Made by a program: the position numbers and the translations under genes
Origin: Hyalella azteca
Lineage: Eukaryota; Arthropoda; Malacostraca; Amphipoda; Hyalellidae
Direction of reading: 5' to 3'
Assembly: GCF_000764305.2 (NCBI RefSeq)
Contig: NW_025947290.1
Location: forward strand, 46,246-110,245
Length of the DNA stretch: 64,000 bases
The notes under the pieces: model-generated
Databases searched by the model: none
What the model was told of the DNA's origin: nothing
The model's input: only the letters and a program-made list of their open reading frames with translations
In this document: piece by piece, positions 19,093-36,956 of the stretch
Position numbering within the stretch: the stretch's first letter is position 1
Layout of the letters: every line of letters begins with the position of its first letter

Positions 19093-20559
19093 CCTGGATG
19101 TAGCGCTCACATTCCTGCAGTAGCCTGGTCATCTCCTGAAAGCCCTGCAGCGCCACGGCCTCCTGTAGCGGCAACCAGCGGTGTGCGACGTGCTCCTCAG
19201 ACAGACGTACGGGGTCATCGAGTCCAGCCCGTAACTCGGCCAGCCAGTACATGACGGTCTTGGGGCGGTCCTTGACCATGTACTGTGTGATGTCATGAGT
19301 ACATGAACTGAGTACAGTGGATGTATGGGGGTAATGGACAGGTAATAATTAATAATAGTAATGATATAAAAAAAGTCTCTCGACCTCGAAAGCAGTTTTG
19401 AGAAGACTATCCTGCAGGCCAGTCCTCTCATCATAGCAAAGGCAGGGATATATCCAAAGAACTGGCTTGTTTTCAGTCATTGAATGACATTCCAACATCA
19501 ATCATGCACATTAATCATTAATTTCATGCGTTAAAACCATTTAATAGTACTTAGGACTACTTGATAAACCCCATCGCAATGTTAGTATTTCTATCGTGGA
19601 CGCTCCAAAAACAGGTCTGTTCGCATTACTGTGAGTTAATATTTCGCGTGATACAAATACTGATACTGATAACCTACAGGGAAGAAACATTTATGTCTGT
19701 ATTATGTTATTATGTTATGTCTCCCGACACTAGAGTTTATGAATTATAAAACTCAAAGGCCCATCTTATTCCATTATTCTCACTGGTACCAAGCGTACTA
19801 ATTCGAAGCATTTCTGTCTCGAGAACGAGCGAAGTTTAGTTGCTTTTAAATGTACTTTGAACAACAGTGATACAGTCAATGGCTGCCTCAGTTTAATATG
19901 AATCAACGTTTCCTGATTAAAGAAAGCCCAACCTGTAATTCCCTGCGGAAGTTCATGTCGATGATGTAGTGCGTCTCGTTCTCGAGACCTGCTTCCTCCT
20001 GAGTCTCTCTGATGGCGGTCTGCAAGTCGTCCTCGCCTGCATCAACGTGACCTAAGACGAAGGGTTCGAATAAACGTCAAATGATGTCAATAAGCTAGCA
20101 CGTATTGTACAGCTAGCACCAAAAAAGTCGAAGCAGCTTACTCAATCACTCGATGGTAATAAATTGAGATCAGATCACACATCGTGAATTGAACTAAATG
20201 AAACACACCCCCATGAAAATTCGCGAATTGTAAAATTACTTGTAACTTGGAGCGAAGATTTTCCAAGGAGTTAATCTCAATAACCGAAAGGGGCCAGAAA
20301 TTTTTTTGTTAACGTCCGAAAAATACGTTTCAATTCGTCTTAATCCAGACGACAAAACACCAAAGTAAGCAGACGAAAAATTAAAAAAATATCCATATTA
20401 AAATTTATATTCCAAGTTGTGTTCCACACAAGTTGTATTCCAAGTCTTACCTTTCGGCGGGGTCCAGTGTTTGCCTGCATAAGACGCTTGCATGAAGAGA
20501 TACTCTACACAACCGAAAACTTTACGGTAAATGATGAAACCTGCAGCGCGAACCGACAT
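19082..20559 (-). CDS. Nudt2: NUDT2, bis(5'-nucleosyl)-tetraphosphatase (Nudix hydrolase)
   Basis: Asymmetric Ap4A hydrolase: splits diadenosine tetraphosphate to ATP and AMP, in the cytosol. Exons on the minus strand: 20451-20559, 19933-20051, 19082-19282, joined in consistent phase (1, then 0) into 142 residues; human NUDT2 has about 147. The start gives MSVRAAGFIIYRKVFG, then HWTPPKG. The Nudix box spans residues 37-59 with G37, E43, R51-E52, E55-E56 and G58 all present, fitting GX5EX7REUXEEXGU; the E residues bind the catalytic metal. The last exon reads KTVMYWLAELRAG, RLSEEHVAHRWLPLQEAV and ends RYIQDKE. A near-identical second last exon lies at 18283-18483. Identification is firm. Any noncoding 5' exon was not located. 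Confidence 0.95.
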
Positions 20560-23500
20560 CTTTGTTCACAACTGACGGAAACGTTACTCATGTCACTACT
20601 GCTGTCAAGAGGCTGACAATTTTTCATTTAAAAGCTCTGGGACTGAGGCTTGGCATATCCTAAACATAACAGTGAGACCGAAAAAGTTATGAAAACATTT
20701 CTTAGTTAATTGTCATGTGAGGCCTTATGGTCATTACTATATTTTTCATGCCTGCAATCACAAAACTAAACTTGGGTATCATTCCCAAACTCACTCACTA
20801 CTCGGAGTACTAAGACTTCGCTGATTGTCGCAACAAACTCTAGGTCCGTGAAAATGTTCGCACAAACTTTCCCACGGACATCATTGCCATGTTTTCAGTT
20901 GTTGCCAAGTTGAATGTTCAATACGAGCGATCGACCAAACACAATAATACCGGTACGAAAATCCGTCATTAAAATGCAGTTGATTTGTCGGTAACATGCA
21001 CTTGATTCTAAGGAAATAATTAATTGCTACTTCGGTCGCACGTGAGAAACCCGATGCCAATTAAAGTTTCTTCATTTACGCAAAAATCTTCTTAACTAAT
21101 ATAAAAACAGTGCATGACCACAAACTAATTTCGAGAGTAAAATTTCCTGCAATGACAAACGAGTCGAGACGATTAATATCGAAAAATAATCATCGACATG
21201 TTAAGACGCGTGCATTGGATGCCAAACCTGAAAGATTTTGTAGACCTTCCTTACTAAAACCCACAGTCAATCCAGTAAGTCATGGAAACCAGCATTAACA
21301 TAGATAAGCTATTGAATGAAATCTTGGAGTATACCGGGAAATTCGGAACAAACTGGTTTCTAAATAATCTCTTACTTAGAGATTAATTAATTAATTTTTT
21401 TTTCAATCTCTCTCTGGTTTCTAAGAAGTCTCTTACATGGCAAATACGACCAAATAAATATTGTCGCACTTCTCCGGTACCAGGGAAAGTGTTAGTCCCT
21501 TAGCGCCACCACTCTTGGCCAGAGAAACTCACCCATTTCTTGATCAATATTTAGGGAACATGAACTATTTATGAAACAAATAAGCAAACGTTTCCCAGCA
21601 AGAAGATCAAATTAAATTTAAGAGTTATTTATAAAGGACCTAGAGCCCCTTGATTAATAATGATCACATGTACTGGGCGTTGAACCAATGTTCCATAAGC
21701 CGCCATCTTGGAATTGAATATCTTCAACTCAAAAAAATAAACGAGTTCTTTTGTACTAATAGTGATGCACATTCTTACCCCCAACAGGAGTAGAGAGCGG
21801 ACGTAGCACAGATACGCCCTCTTGCCGGGCCACACTTGGTCAGGATGACTAACACAAAGCAAAAAGTGCTTTGCTATTCGTACAAAGAAACTCATCTCTC
21901 TGAGTGTAGTTTAATACTGAAGTTTTTTGTGCGTCATGAAAACAGGAAACTTTTCACCTGGCCAGGCGTTTTAGCACTTCCGTGAGTAAAGATCGCGGTT
22001 TTCATGCAACATGCCACATCGCATGCTCTCAAATCAAGTCATCCATCCACCAAATTTACGTATATAATAATGTGAGCTCCAAACAAGTTACTAAACATAG
22101 AAACATGGAGTCTTGAACGCCAAGCATTAAGCTCTGAATAACATTCCAGCAGAAATCGTATACCGCATCAAGCAAGTTCCTCGATTGTACGATGAATTCC
22201 CTATCGAAGTAGCACATATTTATGTCATCTATGAACGCTCGAAGAATAAGAGCCTAAATTTACAAAGAGATAAATGAAATGCAGATTGTTGGAGAACTTT
22301 ATAATGGACAAAGATTAGGCAAATGGCATCCCTATTAGAGTACTAGGAAGCTGAGCAGGAGAACTAATCGAGATAACATTTCTACAGCGACAAAAAAGTT
22401 TCATTTAACGGTGATGAAGCCCCTCAAGGAAGTCTCATTTCCATCCAAGTCCACCACAAATCTCACTTCCAAGGAACAAGCCTCCATTAGAAGAAGCCAG
22501 AAACACATCACTACGGTGAAAAATTTCATCTTATAAGATAAGCTTAGTAAATAAAAATGAAGTCACCTTTGCATTACGAACAACCCATCACGACCCTTTT
22601 CAACCATTAGTATGCCAACATTGTGTATCGCAGCCTCAAAACAAGATCGGATTCATAGACATAATTGAATCTACTCATTCGTGGACTACCAATGACAATA
22701 CAATGGTGAGAACCAGGTTGCCAAATGACGCTCTGCACTTTCTTTGAGCACACCAACGTCTCATTACGCACATTGACGGGACACAGACGCCATGAGCGGA
22801 TGAGCCCAGTGTTGAGGCCAAGAAGTTTCAAGAATCATCTCGATACATTCAATACATTCAAGTGACAGTAGTACGAAAACCTGTAGACCTCAAAAGGGAT
22901 GGTCTGTTAACACGGACCAAGAAAAGCGGCTTTAAGAAGTTCTAATTTGCCAGGATTTTAGCACAATGCAAGTATAATTAAACTAAAACATTAATTGGTG
23001 AGCGTCGTAGCGTGGCTACCGATTTCAACGAGTGGTAAATGGCGATCTTTTTCTTCACTTCATAAAGTTGTATAACTGCTTAAATGAGACACAAATACTA
23101 CAATAACAAGCGGTATGTTCCTGTCAAATTTCACTCATTACTCTACAGACACACAAATTAAATCATAGCGCAGAATATTTTCATTTCATTTCCATCCACG
23201 CAGGCCAGAAATTAATGAGGACCTGGCTATATCAAGGCATTTATTAGAATTGATCCAATATTGTTCTACACTTCAGGTTCGGGATTTCTTTACACTAGAA
23301 TGCTTGGCTGAACAAAACGTCTACCGATAAGTCAAGATCATAGAATAAGCAAGTCCAGTTTCGCGGAACACGATGCATCAACGACGTAAATGTATACGTT
23401 TAGGTCTACAAACTCCAACAAGAAATGAAAAATCCAACTTCAATGCTGAGGTTAAACGTAATCAACACTAAACCCAAAATACGATTTCAAACAAAAAAGT

Positions 23501-25361
23501 AAACAGAAGCCCATTGACAATGCATTGTCATATTCATCGAAAGTTTCTATTTTTAAAAGATATTTTGAAGAGGCAGAGTGAGAAGAGCACCATCAGTCCA
23601 TCACAATACTACAGGGAGAAAGCATTGTTCTTCCGTGTTACGACAACATTTCTTGGAAACTGAAATCCAGTGAAAAGGTTCAGATTTTAAACAAAATCAA
23701 CGGATATAAACCATCAATATTAACAAACAACGCACAGATAAAAATGTTGTCTCGTCAAAGGTAACAGCAGATCTAACGACAACAAAAACGTAGGAGGAAG
23801 CAGGTAATGAGATGATGAAGGAAGTTCGGAAGTCTGTTCTGCCACGTCACTGCGAATTTTACGACTTAAAGGATTGTTGAATTAGAGAGAATAATCCACA
23901 GCCGAATGCTTTGGCTTGAAATACACAACCTTGGTGATCACCGCATTCTACGACGAAGTACCTTACACGGGGTGACTTGGACCGTTTTGACTTCAAGACA
24001 AGAAAACCCTATAACTTAAAAAGTTCTTGCCAGAGAAAAATTGTGTTGATGACCCTAGAAGTACCACGAGATAAACTACAAATACAATAGAGACGTACTT
24101 TATATATTTACTATTTGACTATGTGTATCACAAAAAGGTAAGCGCTAAAAATGGTTCAAGTCACCCCGTATCGCGGCAGCACTCGAGTGAAACGGTATGA
24201 ACAACTGAAATGTCACAAAAAGTGACTTCATGACGAGAGAAGGAAGATTGCAGATGAATAAAGTTTTCGTGCAATGAAGGTGAACATTGCTGCATACACC
24301 AAAGCTGCAGTCCTGAATCCTGTCAAACGAGCGCCTGCAAATAACTCTAAATGAAGAAGAGATGTCTGATTGTCAAAAGCAGTTTCAATTTCCGTCAAAA
24401 CTGAGACTACAGAAAATTTATCGACCATTCATTGCTCTCCAACATTATTTGAATCCCTAACACTTATAAGTGATTGCAGTCACATCAAGAAACAAGAAAA
24501 TCGCGCTCTAAAGTCACCAGTCATCTTTTGTTAACGAGTCACCAGCACTTTCCTCCTCCATCGCCAAGTAGCAGGAGAAGCGGAGGTGGGTTTTCAGTAG
24601 CAACAGCATTGGATCTTCTGAAGGCTTCAACATGACTGCAGCAGCAGCCAAACTTTCAAGGACGTGGGATTCCTTTCTTTTGTCTATTCTAATATAAATG
24701 AGCTTTATCATAATTGAACGAGTGCGCCTCGCATTACTTCACATCGTCCAATCAAAAAAACTTCCTACACATCTCAGTTATTTCCAATAACAAGGGATGA
24801 GATCATTGCAGTCTTAATTATCCAAATATGACGCTGATTTGACATAGGCGTTTTATAGAAGAATATTAGAACAAAGGGCACTTAAATTCATGAGGAGACA
24901 CTAACAGGAACGCTCCGCAACACCACACTATCTTCTAGTCCATGTCCCGCAACCACAAAGGTGCTCCTGCCTTCAATGATCTTGACATAACTGCAATCGC
25001 GATCTATAGAATAAGAACAGATACAACACTTTATAACAAATCTTGCGCTCACGCACACAAAGAATGCAGAGCTGAAAAGAGAACACCTCCTATGGAAATA
25101 AATGTGATGTGTAGTGGGAGACTGGTGAGGTGATCGGAGGTGTTTGAAGACATTACACTCGACACAAGACGCCACAGCTATAGATTATTTGTCTCATGAC
25201 AGAGAAATTGTTCTTGGAAATTATAAATCTCCAAAAGTAGACGAGACAAATCTCAGCAACTTCGACATCTGGAGTAGTGTAAGGTCTTCGGTGTGTGGAC
25301 TAAAGGTCCTTGTTTTTTCTTTCATCTCCACACAAGTTGGCGTTCTAAGAAGGGCTGCGTT
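20560..25361. other. Spacer between NUDT2 and CNBP
   Basis: About 4.8 kb with no supported gene. It should contain the NUDT2 promoter/5'UTR at its left end and the CNBP 3'UTR at its right end. Short ORFs on both strands lack recognisable domains, splice continuity or unusual composition. Confidence 0.5.
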
Positions 25362-30038
<4,677 letters not shown>

Positions 30039-33000
30039 TTTGAATGGTATCTACTGTCTATTCTTATTCTTAGACTGCAGCTGTTAATGTATAAGTAAGT
30101 TAAAGATGAACGCAGTAGCTGCTGCTGTTTAGGCAGGGAATGTTGTGTCTGCCAGTAATGTACTTTCAACTCTGACTGTTGCTCCGAAAACAACACCGCC
30201 ACTCTCCTGCTCCTTCTCCTCACCTACTGCACCTCCAATACTTCTGCACACAACAAAATTGATAAATCACAATTGGGTATAAAATAAAATTATAGCATTA
30301 AGCTTGCAGCTGGAATGGCTGATCTAGGCAGCCTAATGCTGACACAATATTCAAAGCAATAGGACTTCCTAGAATCACAGCAGTCAAAATTTAATTTTAC
30401 TTGCTAATATTAAGTGGCATTTAATAAAAAACTCAATCAGTTACAAAAAATAAATCTAACTTATATTTGTTTCATTTCTTGAAAATTTAGTTTAAAATAT
30501 ATGTTTACTGCAACACATTCAATAATGGTCCACAATTATCTTCAATGCCCTCCCATCTTGGCACAACATCATAGACTAGAATCAGTATTTTATTGCTACT
30601 CCTTTCAAGATGGGGGATGAATATGATATCCTTATTTTTTTATTGTATTGAGAACTTCAAGAAAGATTTATTGCTTTCTAGCAAAAGAAAAGTTATTGCA
30701 ACACATAGCCAATAGACATAATTCCCAATCTTTGATTCAGAAGAAAATATGCTCAGAAATATCTTTATCCAAAGAAGAAAACTCACAAAATCTTGAATTA
30801 AATTTTTATCCTGCATACAATATCTTAGGCATTTCTTCTCCCTAAAGTTATTCAAAATCAAACCAGGTCACTGGCTTAGTCTCAAACAAGCTGGGCAAAC
30901 TATAAAGGTGTTGAGGAATTCTAAGAATGGCGATTTGTATAGATATATACACTTTGTATTAATTCAACTGGTTCCTTTGATTGATTTAAAAATATCAGCT
31001 AGGGTAAATAAGAGTTAGTTTAAGGTATTCCACTCAATAGGAGTATATATACATACCAGTTCACTAATTACTGCTATCAAATGACAATTGGGTTGATCCA
31101 TTATGTCATTCCAGAATTTAATTCTGTGCTACATGATACTATACTTATCCCTCTCAAAGGAAAGCCTGAAACATTGAACATGTGATGGTAAACCCCCATC
31201 AAAATGTGTGAGAAACGTATAAAAGTTAGCTAAACTAGGCTATATAATGGATTTTTGAACCAGGTGAGAAAAAGTCTACTTTCCTAGCAACAATTGACTT
31301 CTTTTCCTCCTTTTTGGAGCCATGACTCATCTACTTGATCAATCATCTCCTATCTAATCATGTATATTTTGGATAGAGCCACTCATTTTGACAGGTTTTG
31401 TTAGAAAGGATGCCACTTTTGTCAAGAATTTTATTGTTTCTCAAAATTTCTAATATTGGTTACAATGGCAGGATCAACAAGTCTTCATATTTCTCCAAAA
31501 TAAAGGTTTTTAAAATCTGGTGATAAGTTATCCCCTTCAGGGCTACAAGTTTAGCAAATGAGGTGCTTCTAGGGTGGCTGCTGGAAGATGACTAACTGAA
31601 GCAGTAAAAGAAGCAAGAGCAAGGTTATGGTACAGTCCAATAGTAGGGCACAGTCAGTCTCGTTATGAAGTTTCAAAGTGCATTGAGATTAAGTTGACTG
31701 GTTATTTAGGTGTGATTTTCTGCGCTGAATTAGGATTGCTTCCAATATTTGTAATCAGTCAAAATCTGGTTTGTGACAAAGGATTTTTGTGTTCCTTACA
31801 AGTTTGTTTCTTGTTAATTTAGAGAAACTCAACTACAAAGAAATTTTTAAATAAAAGTGGCAGCCTTTTTAACAAACCCATTTATATATATGTCAGTTTG
31901 TAGGTGTTTTTGAACCTAGCATAACAAACATATTGGGGCTGTTTGGGCACCTGTCAATGATACTTTTGTGTTGGGATATGACCAGAATCTGAAATTTTGT
32001 TTTCAATGCAAGAAAAAGAAAAAAGTGAAAAAGCAGAAAGGATTGGAGGAGAACAAGTGATCAATATGAATTCAATTTGGAACTTTTTCTTACAAATTTT
32101 TAAACAAAAGTAGGATGGGAATCCTATCATCTATGTAAAATGTGAATTAGAAGTGGACAAATATATATGAATAAATGCACATACTGTAATTTAATAGATT
32201 AGGAACTACAGAATGACAGGAAAGGTGTTGCAGGAATTATCAAGCCTAGCAGTGCCAGTCTAACTAGCTAATTTAAAATAAACTGCTTGATTACAATGCA
32301 AGATATAAAATTTACCAAAATATGCAACTTACAGGACTTGATAATGCAGTATAGAGCAGACTTGAATTTTAGAAATGGTGGTTTGTATATTCAAGATTAA
32401 TCCAGCCTGGTAACTTGATCAGTTCAAAAATCAAAGCACAATCTATAAAGAAAATATAAATTCAGGTTTTAGATATACATTATGTGCATTAGTTCCTATA
32501 TTCTCCTTCTTGCATTCTACCCTAATTTTTGATCCATAAAAACACCAACAATTTGACCAATATTATTGGAGTCTTGAAGACCAAGGCAAGATAGGAATTT
32601 TCATATTGATAACAGGAATATTGCAGCTCTAATGTGATATTTTCAATAAATTTGGAATCTTGCAGAGAAGGTAGAATGGAATCCTCTGAGAAGGTAGACA
32701 AATTCACACCAGGGCTAAGGTAGCTATGGCAAGAAGTTCTCAATTGTACTGTGATCAGCTACTGCTGAAAAGAGTGATCTTGGCAGCAGTTTGAATATGT
32801 TGGTGGTGGAAATTTCCCCAAACTAGAAATTTGGAAAGGAGCCATCTCACACCTATAAATGGGCAGCATTTCACTCACTTCATCAGCTCCTGCCATCAAT
32901 TTCTTTTATAAAAATTCAGATAACAGTAAATTTTTGCTACAAATTTTGAGAATCCCAAATTGTGACCCAAGAAACAGTAGTGATTATCAGAAAATACTAT

Positions 33001-34389
33001 GCAAAATTTTGAGATTGGGTGGTGTACCAATTTACTTTTATATACTTGACAGTTGACACTTTTAGGTGTCAGCACAGCCATTCTCTGATTCTGGAATATC
33101 AGAGGTTAAACTATTGTTCTACAGGCAACTTCTGCACATCATGTGCAAAAATGTGCTATCTTTCTAATTTTTTTAATACAAAAATTAGACAAGGGCCATA
33201 GAAAGAGTTGAAATTGACAGAAAGGATAGACATTTCTGTCTCATTTACAGGTGACTTGCCATTGTCTTCAACTCTGCCCTATGTTTTGGAATAGTAGAAC
33301 AGTAGGATATTATAATTAGACTGCAATACAAGTTAAGAAATTACATCCTTTCTTCTAGCATGGTAAACTTATACCTTCAATGCCACAACTAGAGCTGTCC
33401 AGTACTTCAGAACATGGTGGCATTCTAAATGCCTTCTAAACCATGTACCTATGTAATTGAGGAGTGCACTTCCTGAAACCAAAATAGGAGCACTTCCTCT
33501 GAAAGGACTGGGATGGCCTGGACGACTGTACTACAGTGCTCCAGCACCAAAATCACTGTCAGTTCCTAAACAATAAGCACTCCTGCAAGGCTCTTGAATC
33601 CCCCCTATTAAGTACCTATATTATGTCATTCAGGGCTGGAAAAGTCCCATTTTTTCTGAAGTATTGTGGCTCTAATATCATATAATTTCAGTAGGTATGA
33701 AATTTTGAGGTCTAATGTCATTATTTTTTGTTTGATAGGAAAAATCGGGTTTTGCACTTAGCAAACATAATGCTTCATAAAATTTTTAACTTCCACAATC
33801 CGCAGTATATATACTCCAGCCAATGCTCCTGCCTCCAGCCAAAATAACATGCAAAAAGTAATAACATCAACAACAAGTCAACCCAAAATGTTTCTTCAAA
33901 GATCACGTAGTTGTGGTTATGTCATAACAGTCACACTGCATTTTCACTTGTTCAGTTGCCGCTTAAGTGAAGACAAATGTTAGTGACTGTTTTTATGGTA
34001 AAATTAGAGATGTGGGGTAACACGTGCATGGGACTTAGTAAATAATAGGTTTGCAGCTGGTAAATGGCTTTTCAAGGCCGAGATATGGAATTCACGGCTC
34101 AAACAAATGGAATCATGGCTGGCAAACCCATAAAACAATGGCTCAAAAATCCAGTCGCAGCTTGCCAAGTAGATATATTCTATGCCTGACATCATTAAGT
34201 GAACAGCTGGGCTGTAAGGTTCCAAATATGACAAAAATTTGCCATGTTGGACAAGAAGGCATAAGATTCCAGAATTAAGCAGGAAAGTTTAAATCCTGCC
34301 TTCATAACTGAACCTCTCAGGCTCCCTGTCCCTGTTTATTGTGCAGTACTATAACAACTAAGAAGTTTTCAATTGTAATTTTCAAATCT
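30039..34389. other. Spacer upstream of CNBP
   Basis: Presumed CNBP promoter/5'UTR at the left (about 30040-30250, with CTGCTGCTG-type sequence), then AT-rich DNA with no supported gene or clear element. Confidence 0.45.
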
Positions 34390-34570
34390 TTAACCCTTTA
34401 CCACCTGATTTTCTGGGTCAAAAATTGCAAATTTTGATTTTCCAGTTTTTATGCCCATCTTAAAGCTGACGTTCTGACCTATCCAATGGTACCAAAATCA
34501 TTTCTGTATGTTGATTTGTGCATTCACAACAGATCACAAAAGGGTTAGGGGTGGTGGAGTTCTTTCACAT

Positions 34571-36019
34571 TTAAGGGGACCGGCTACCCTCCGGAAAAAC
34601 TTCTACAGTTATTATCCGATCATCATTAAACTTCACATACATATGTAAAATGTAAAAAGAAAAACATTTTGCTCATATGAATTTTTCGAAAAAATTGATA
34701 GAAAACGTGAAATTCATAGAAAACGGCTAAAAAGGGGTACTTTAGAAAATCTATCTCCTCCCACAAATATCATCCTACAACATCGAGACACGTATCAATC
34801 GATTCGTAAAGACCATATCTATTGACTCTAACATCACTTTTTTCATTTTCCATCTAGTTTTTTTTTATTGCGTTTTTTCCATTTTTCCCCATTTTTTTCT
34901 CATTTTTCACCCCTCCCCCCCATATAAAAAACGAACCAGACCGAAATTCAAAAAAGTGATGTTAGAGTCGATAGGCCTGGTCTTTACGAATCGAATGGTA
35001 TATGTCTCATTGCTGTAGCTTGAAAACTGTAGGAGGAGATATATTTGCCGTGAGAGCAGTATGAGGTTTTCAGTACGGCCAAAAGACTGCCCGCGCGGCA
35101 CTTAAATAGACATAAAAGAGTCGCAACGCAGCCAAAATACCGTAACTTAGCCTTAAACCATTCAGGAAGGTATGGAGCAACTGGCTGTACACCTTTCACG
35201 TCGCTGTCATGATGGGCACTGAGAGGTTTGGCTTCAGCTTGCAGTTTTAGTAGTCTCGCCCCGTAATTAGTGCCTTAGGAATTACTTAGGGCCGCCCCCA
35301 ACCCCCCCCCCTGTTCTATGGGGCGTGGTGCAGTAGAAAATGGAGGTACAAAGATGGGTGTACCACCAATCGATGCGTAAGAAAGTGCTCTTTCAAACAA
35401 GACTATGCCCACTTTAGTGCCATGATTGGCTGCTTAATGCCAGGCCTTCCTTTGTGGAGTGACCAGCGCGTCATTTATCCTCGTAGAGTTTTGTTAACAC
35501 GTTGACTACGTATTGGTACATATGCGTACCACGAAATGTATTTCTCCAGGAGGTAGTGGTGCATAATTCAGGTTGCCTAAAATCGGCAAAATCCGAGAAC
35601 AAAAAAGGCCGATAATTCAATGTATACTAGTTTATTTGTAGGTTCCGCTATAAAAATTCCATTTATTTTCTTTTTGCAGTATTTAAAATTTAATTAGGAA
35701 GTACCCCTATCATAAATTTTAGCCGGCCAACGCAATTGAGAAAAACTAAATCACGGAATTTGTCCGGAAAAAATGACCGTCTAGCAACCCTGCTTAAAAA
35801 AGTACAAAAAATGAAATAATAGTACTAGATGAATCAATCGTAGTCAACGTGTTAAGGGACCTAAAACCCGCCTCCCTTTGAGGAGCTGTCACAAAGTGAT
35901 TTTTCGACGCACAGGGATGATACTTATATCGTTCGATGCGCAAGAAAACAACCTTTAAGATGAGATAAGAAACAGAAAAACTCAAAATTTTCAAATTTTA
36001 GGGTAGCCGGTCCCCTTAA
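34571..36019. mobile_element. TTAA element B, inserted in A
   Basis: 1441 bases (34575-36015) flanked by TTAA on both sides (34571-34574 and 36016-36019), with a perfect 16-base terminal inverted repeat GGGGACCGGCTACCCT. Inside are two inverted segments with CTATCTCCTCC and AAGACCATATCTATTGA-type sequence that resemble the interior of element A. No protein-coding capacity is seen. Confidence 0.9.
35494..35855. mobile_element. TTAA element C, inserted in B
   Basis: 354 bases (35498-35851) flanked by TTAA at 35494-35497 and 35852-35855, with a 13-base terminal inverted repeat CACGTTGACTACG. Noncoding and short, i.e. a MITE. It is the third level of the nest. Confidence 0.87.
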
Positions 36020-36956
36020 GATAGGCAGAAATTACCGGCCGGGCACATAAATAGATGGTCTGAAGATGCATAAATAGACGGTCTGCTCTTTAGTTACCCA
36101 GCTGCTGTAATGTGGGATGGTTCTCATGCAGTTGTTCCCACCATCCTTGACTGAATTTCATCTCCAGTAACGTCTAGTCTTGTATCCATACCACCTTGAA
36201 TGCCTATTTTGAGGAGCTTGGGACTTTGTCGCACTCTACTGAACATTCACACTTCTTGACACTGCAAACCTATCTCCTCCTAAAGTTTTTGAGCTACAGC
36301 AATGAGAGATATACTATTTGATTAGCAAATAGAAGATAGAGAGATTGGCTGTAGTTTTTTTTTTTCTATTTCATTATAGTGTTAAAAATATTTTGAAAAA
36401 GGAAGGGAAATTCAAAAGGGTAGAGGTGATTTATAGGGGAATCAAAAAATTTCCAAAAAATGCCCACCCCACCCATAAAAATTATAACTAAAAAAAAAAC
36501 TACAACCAATCAATAGATATGGACATGGTCCTTACACAACGAATGATATGCATCTCGATGTTGTAGCTTGAAAATTCTGGGAGGAGATAGATTTCCACAG
36601 TACCCTTTTTTGGCTGTTTTTCAAGATTTTCATGCATTCTTTCATTTTTTTTTTTTTAATTCACACAAACAAAAAAGTATAGATTTATGTTTCACATAGT
36701 GTACCTACCAACAGTGTGGAAATCCAGAGGGGTAATATATTAACTGGTAAACATAGCAAATTGGAAAGCAGGACCCAAAAATCTGGAACGTCCAGCACAC
36801 TTCCACTTTCACTCCATCATCATCACTGATGAGTCTCTGCAAGATGCCACAGCTGTTTCTTTGAAAAAAAAAACAGTGCTTGCATCATCACAGTAACAAG
36901 AATCCAATCAACGCTCGAACGCGTCCAACGTAACAGTCACAAGAATCCAATCAATA

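Larger units (their letters stand above)
18008..19348. repeat. Tandem duplication carrying the NUDT2 last exon
   Basis: Module 1 (about 18008-18552) and module 2 (about 18716-19348) share the start TAGAAACTTGTTTTACAACG, the minisatellite, the whole terminal exon and its upstream intron edge. Between them, 18553-18715 holds two shorter partial repeats. One of these includes the acceptor and the first ~24 bases of the exon. The length difference between modules is mainly minisatellite copy number. Confidence 0.9.
34390..36690. mobile_element. TTAA element A, copy 1 (interrupted by element B)
   Basis: The left end is TTAA (34390-34393) followed by CCCTTTACCACC. The following 180 bases match the inverted right end of the copy at 60160-61427. 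After the element B insertion the match resumes at 36020 and runs to about 36690, where the far end appears truncated: no closing TIR is seen. CCC-starting termini with TTAA target duplications are characteristic of piggyBac-like elements. No transposase is encoded, so it is non-autonomous. Confidence 0.8.

Noticed and set aside
20560..25361. Short ORFs at 21.1, 21.6, 22.6, 24.2, 24.5 and 24.9 kb as possible exons
   Set aside because: None join by phase and splice sites to NUDT2 or CNBP, and none carries a recognisable domain.
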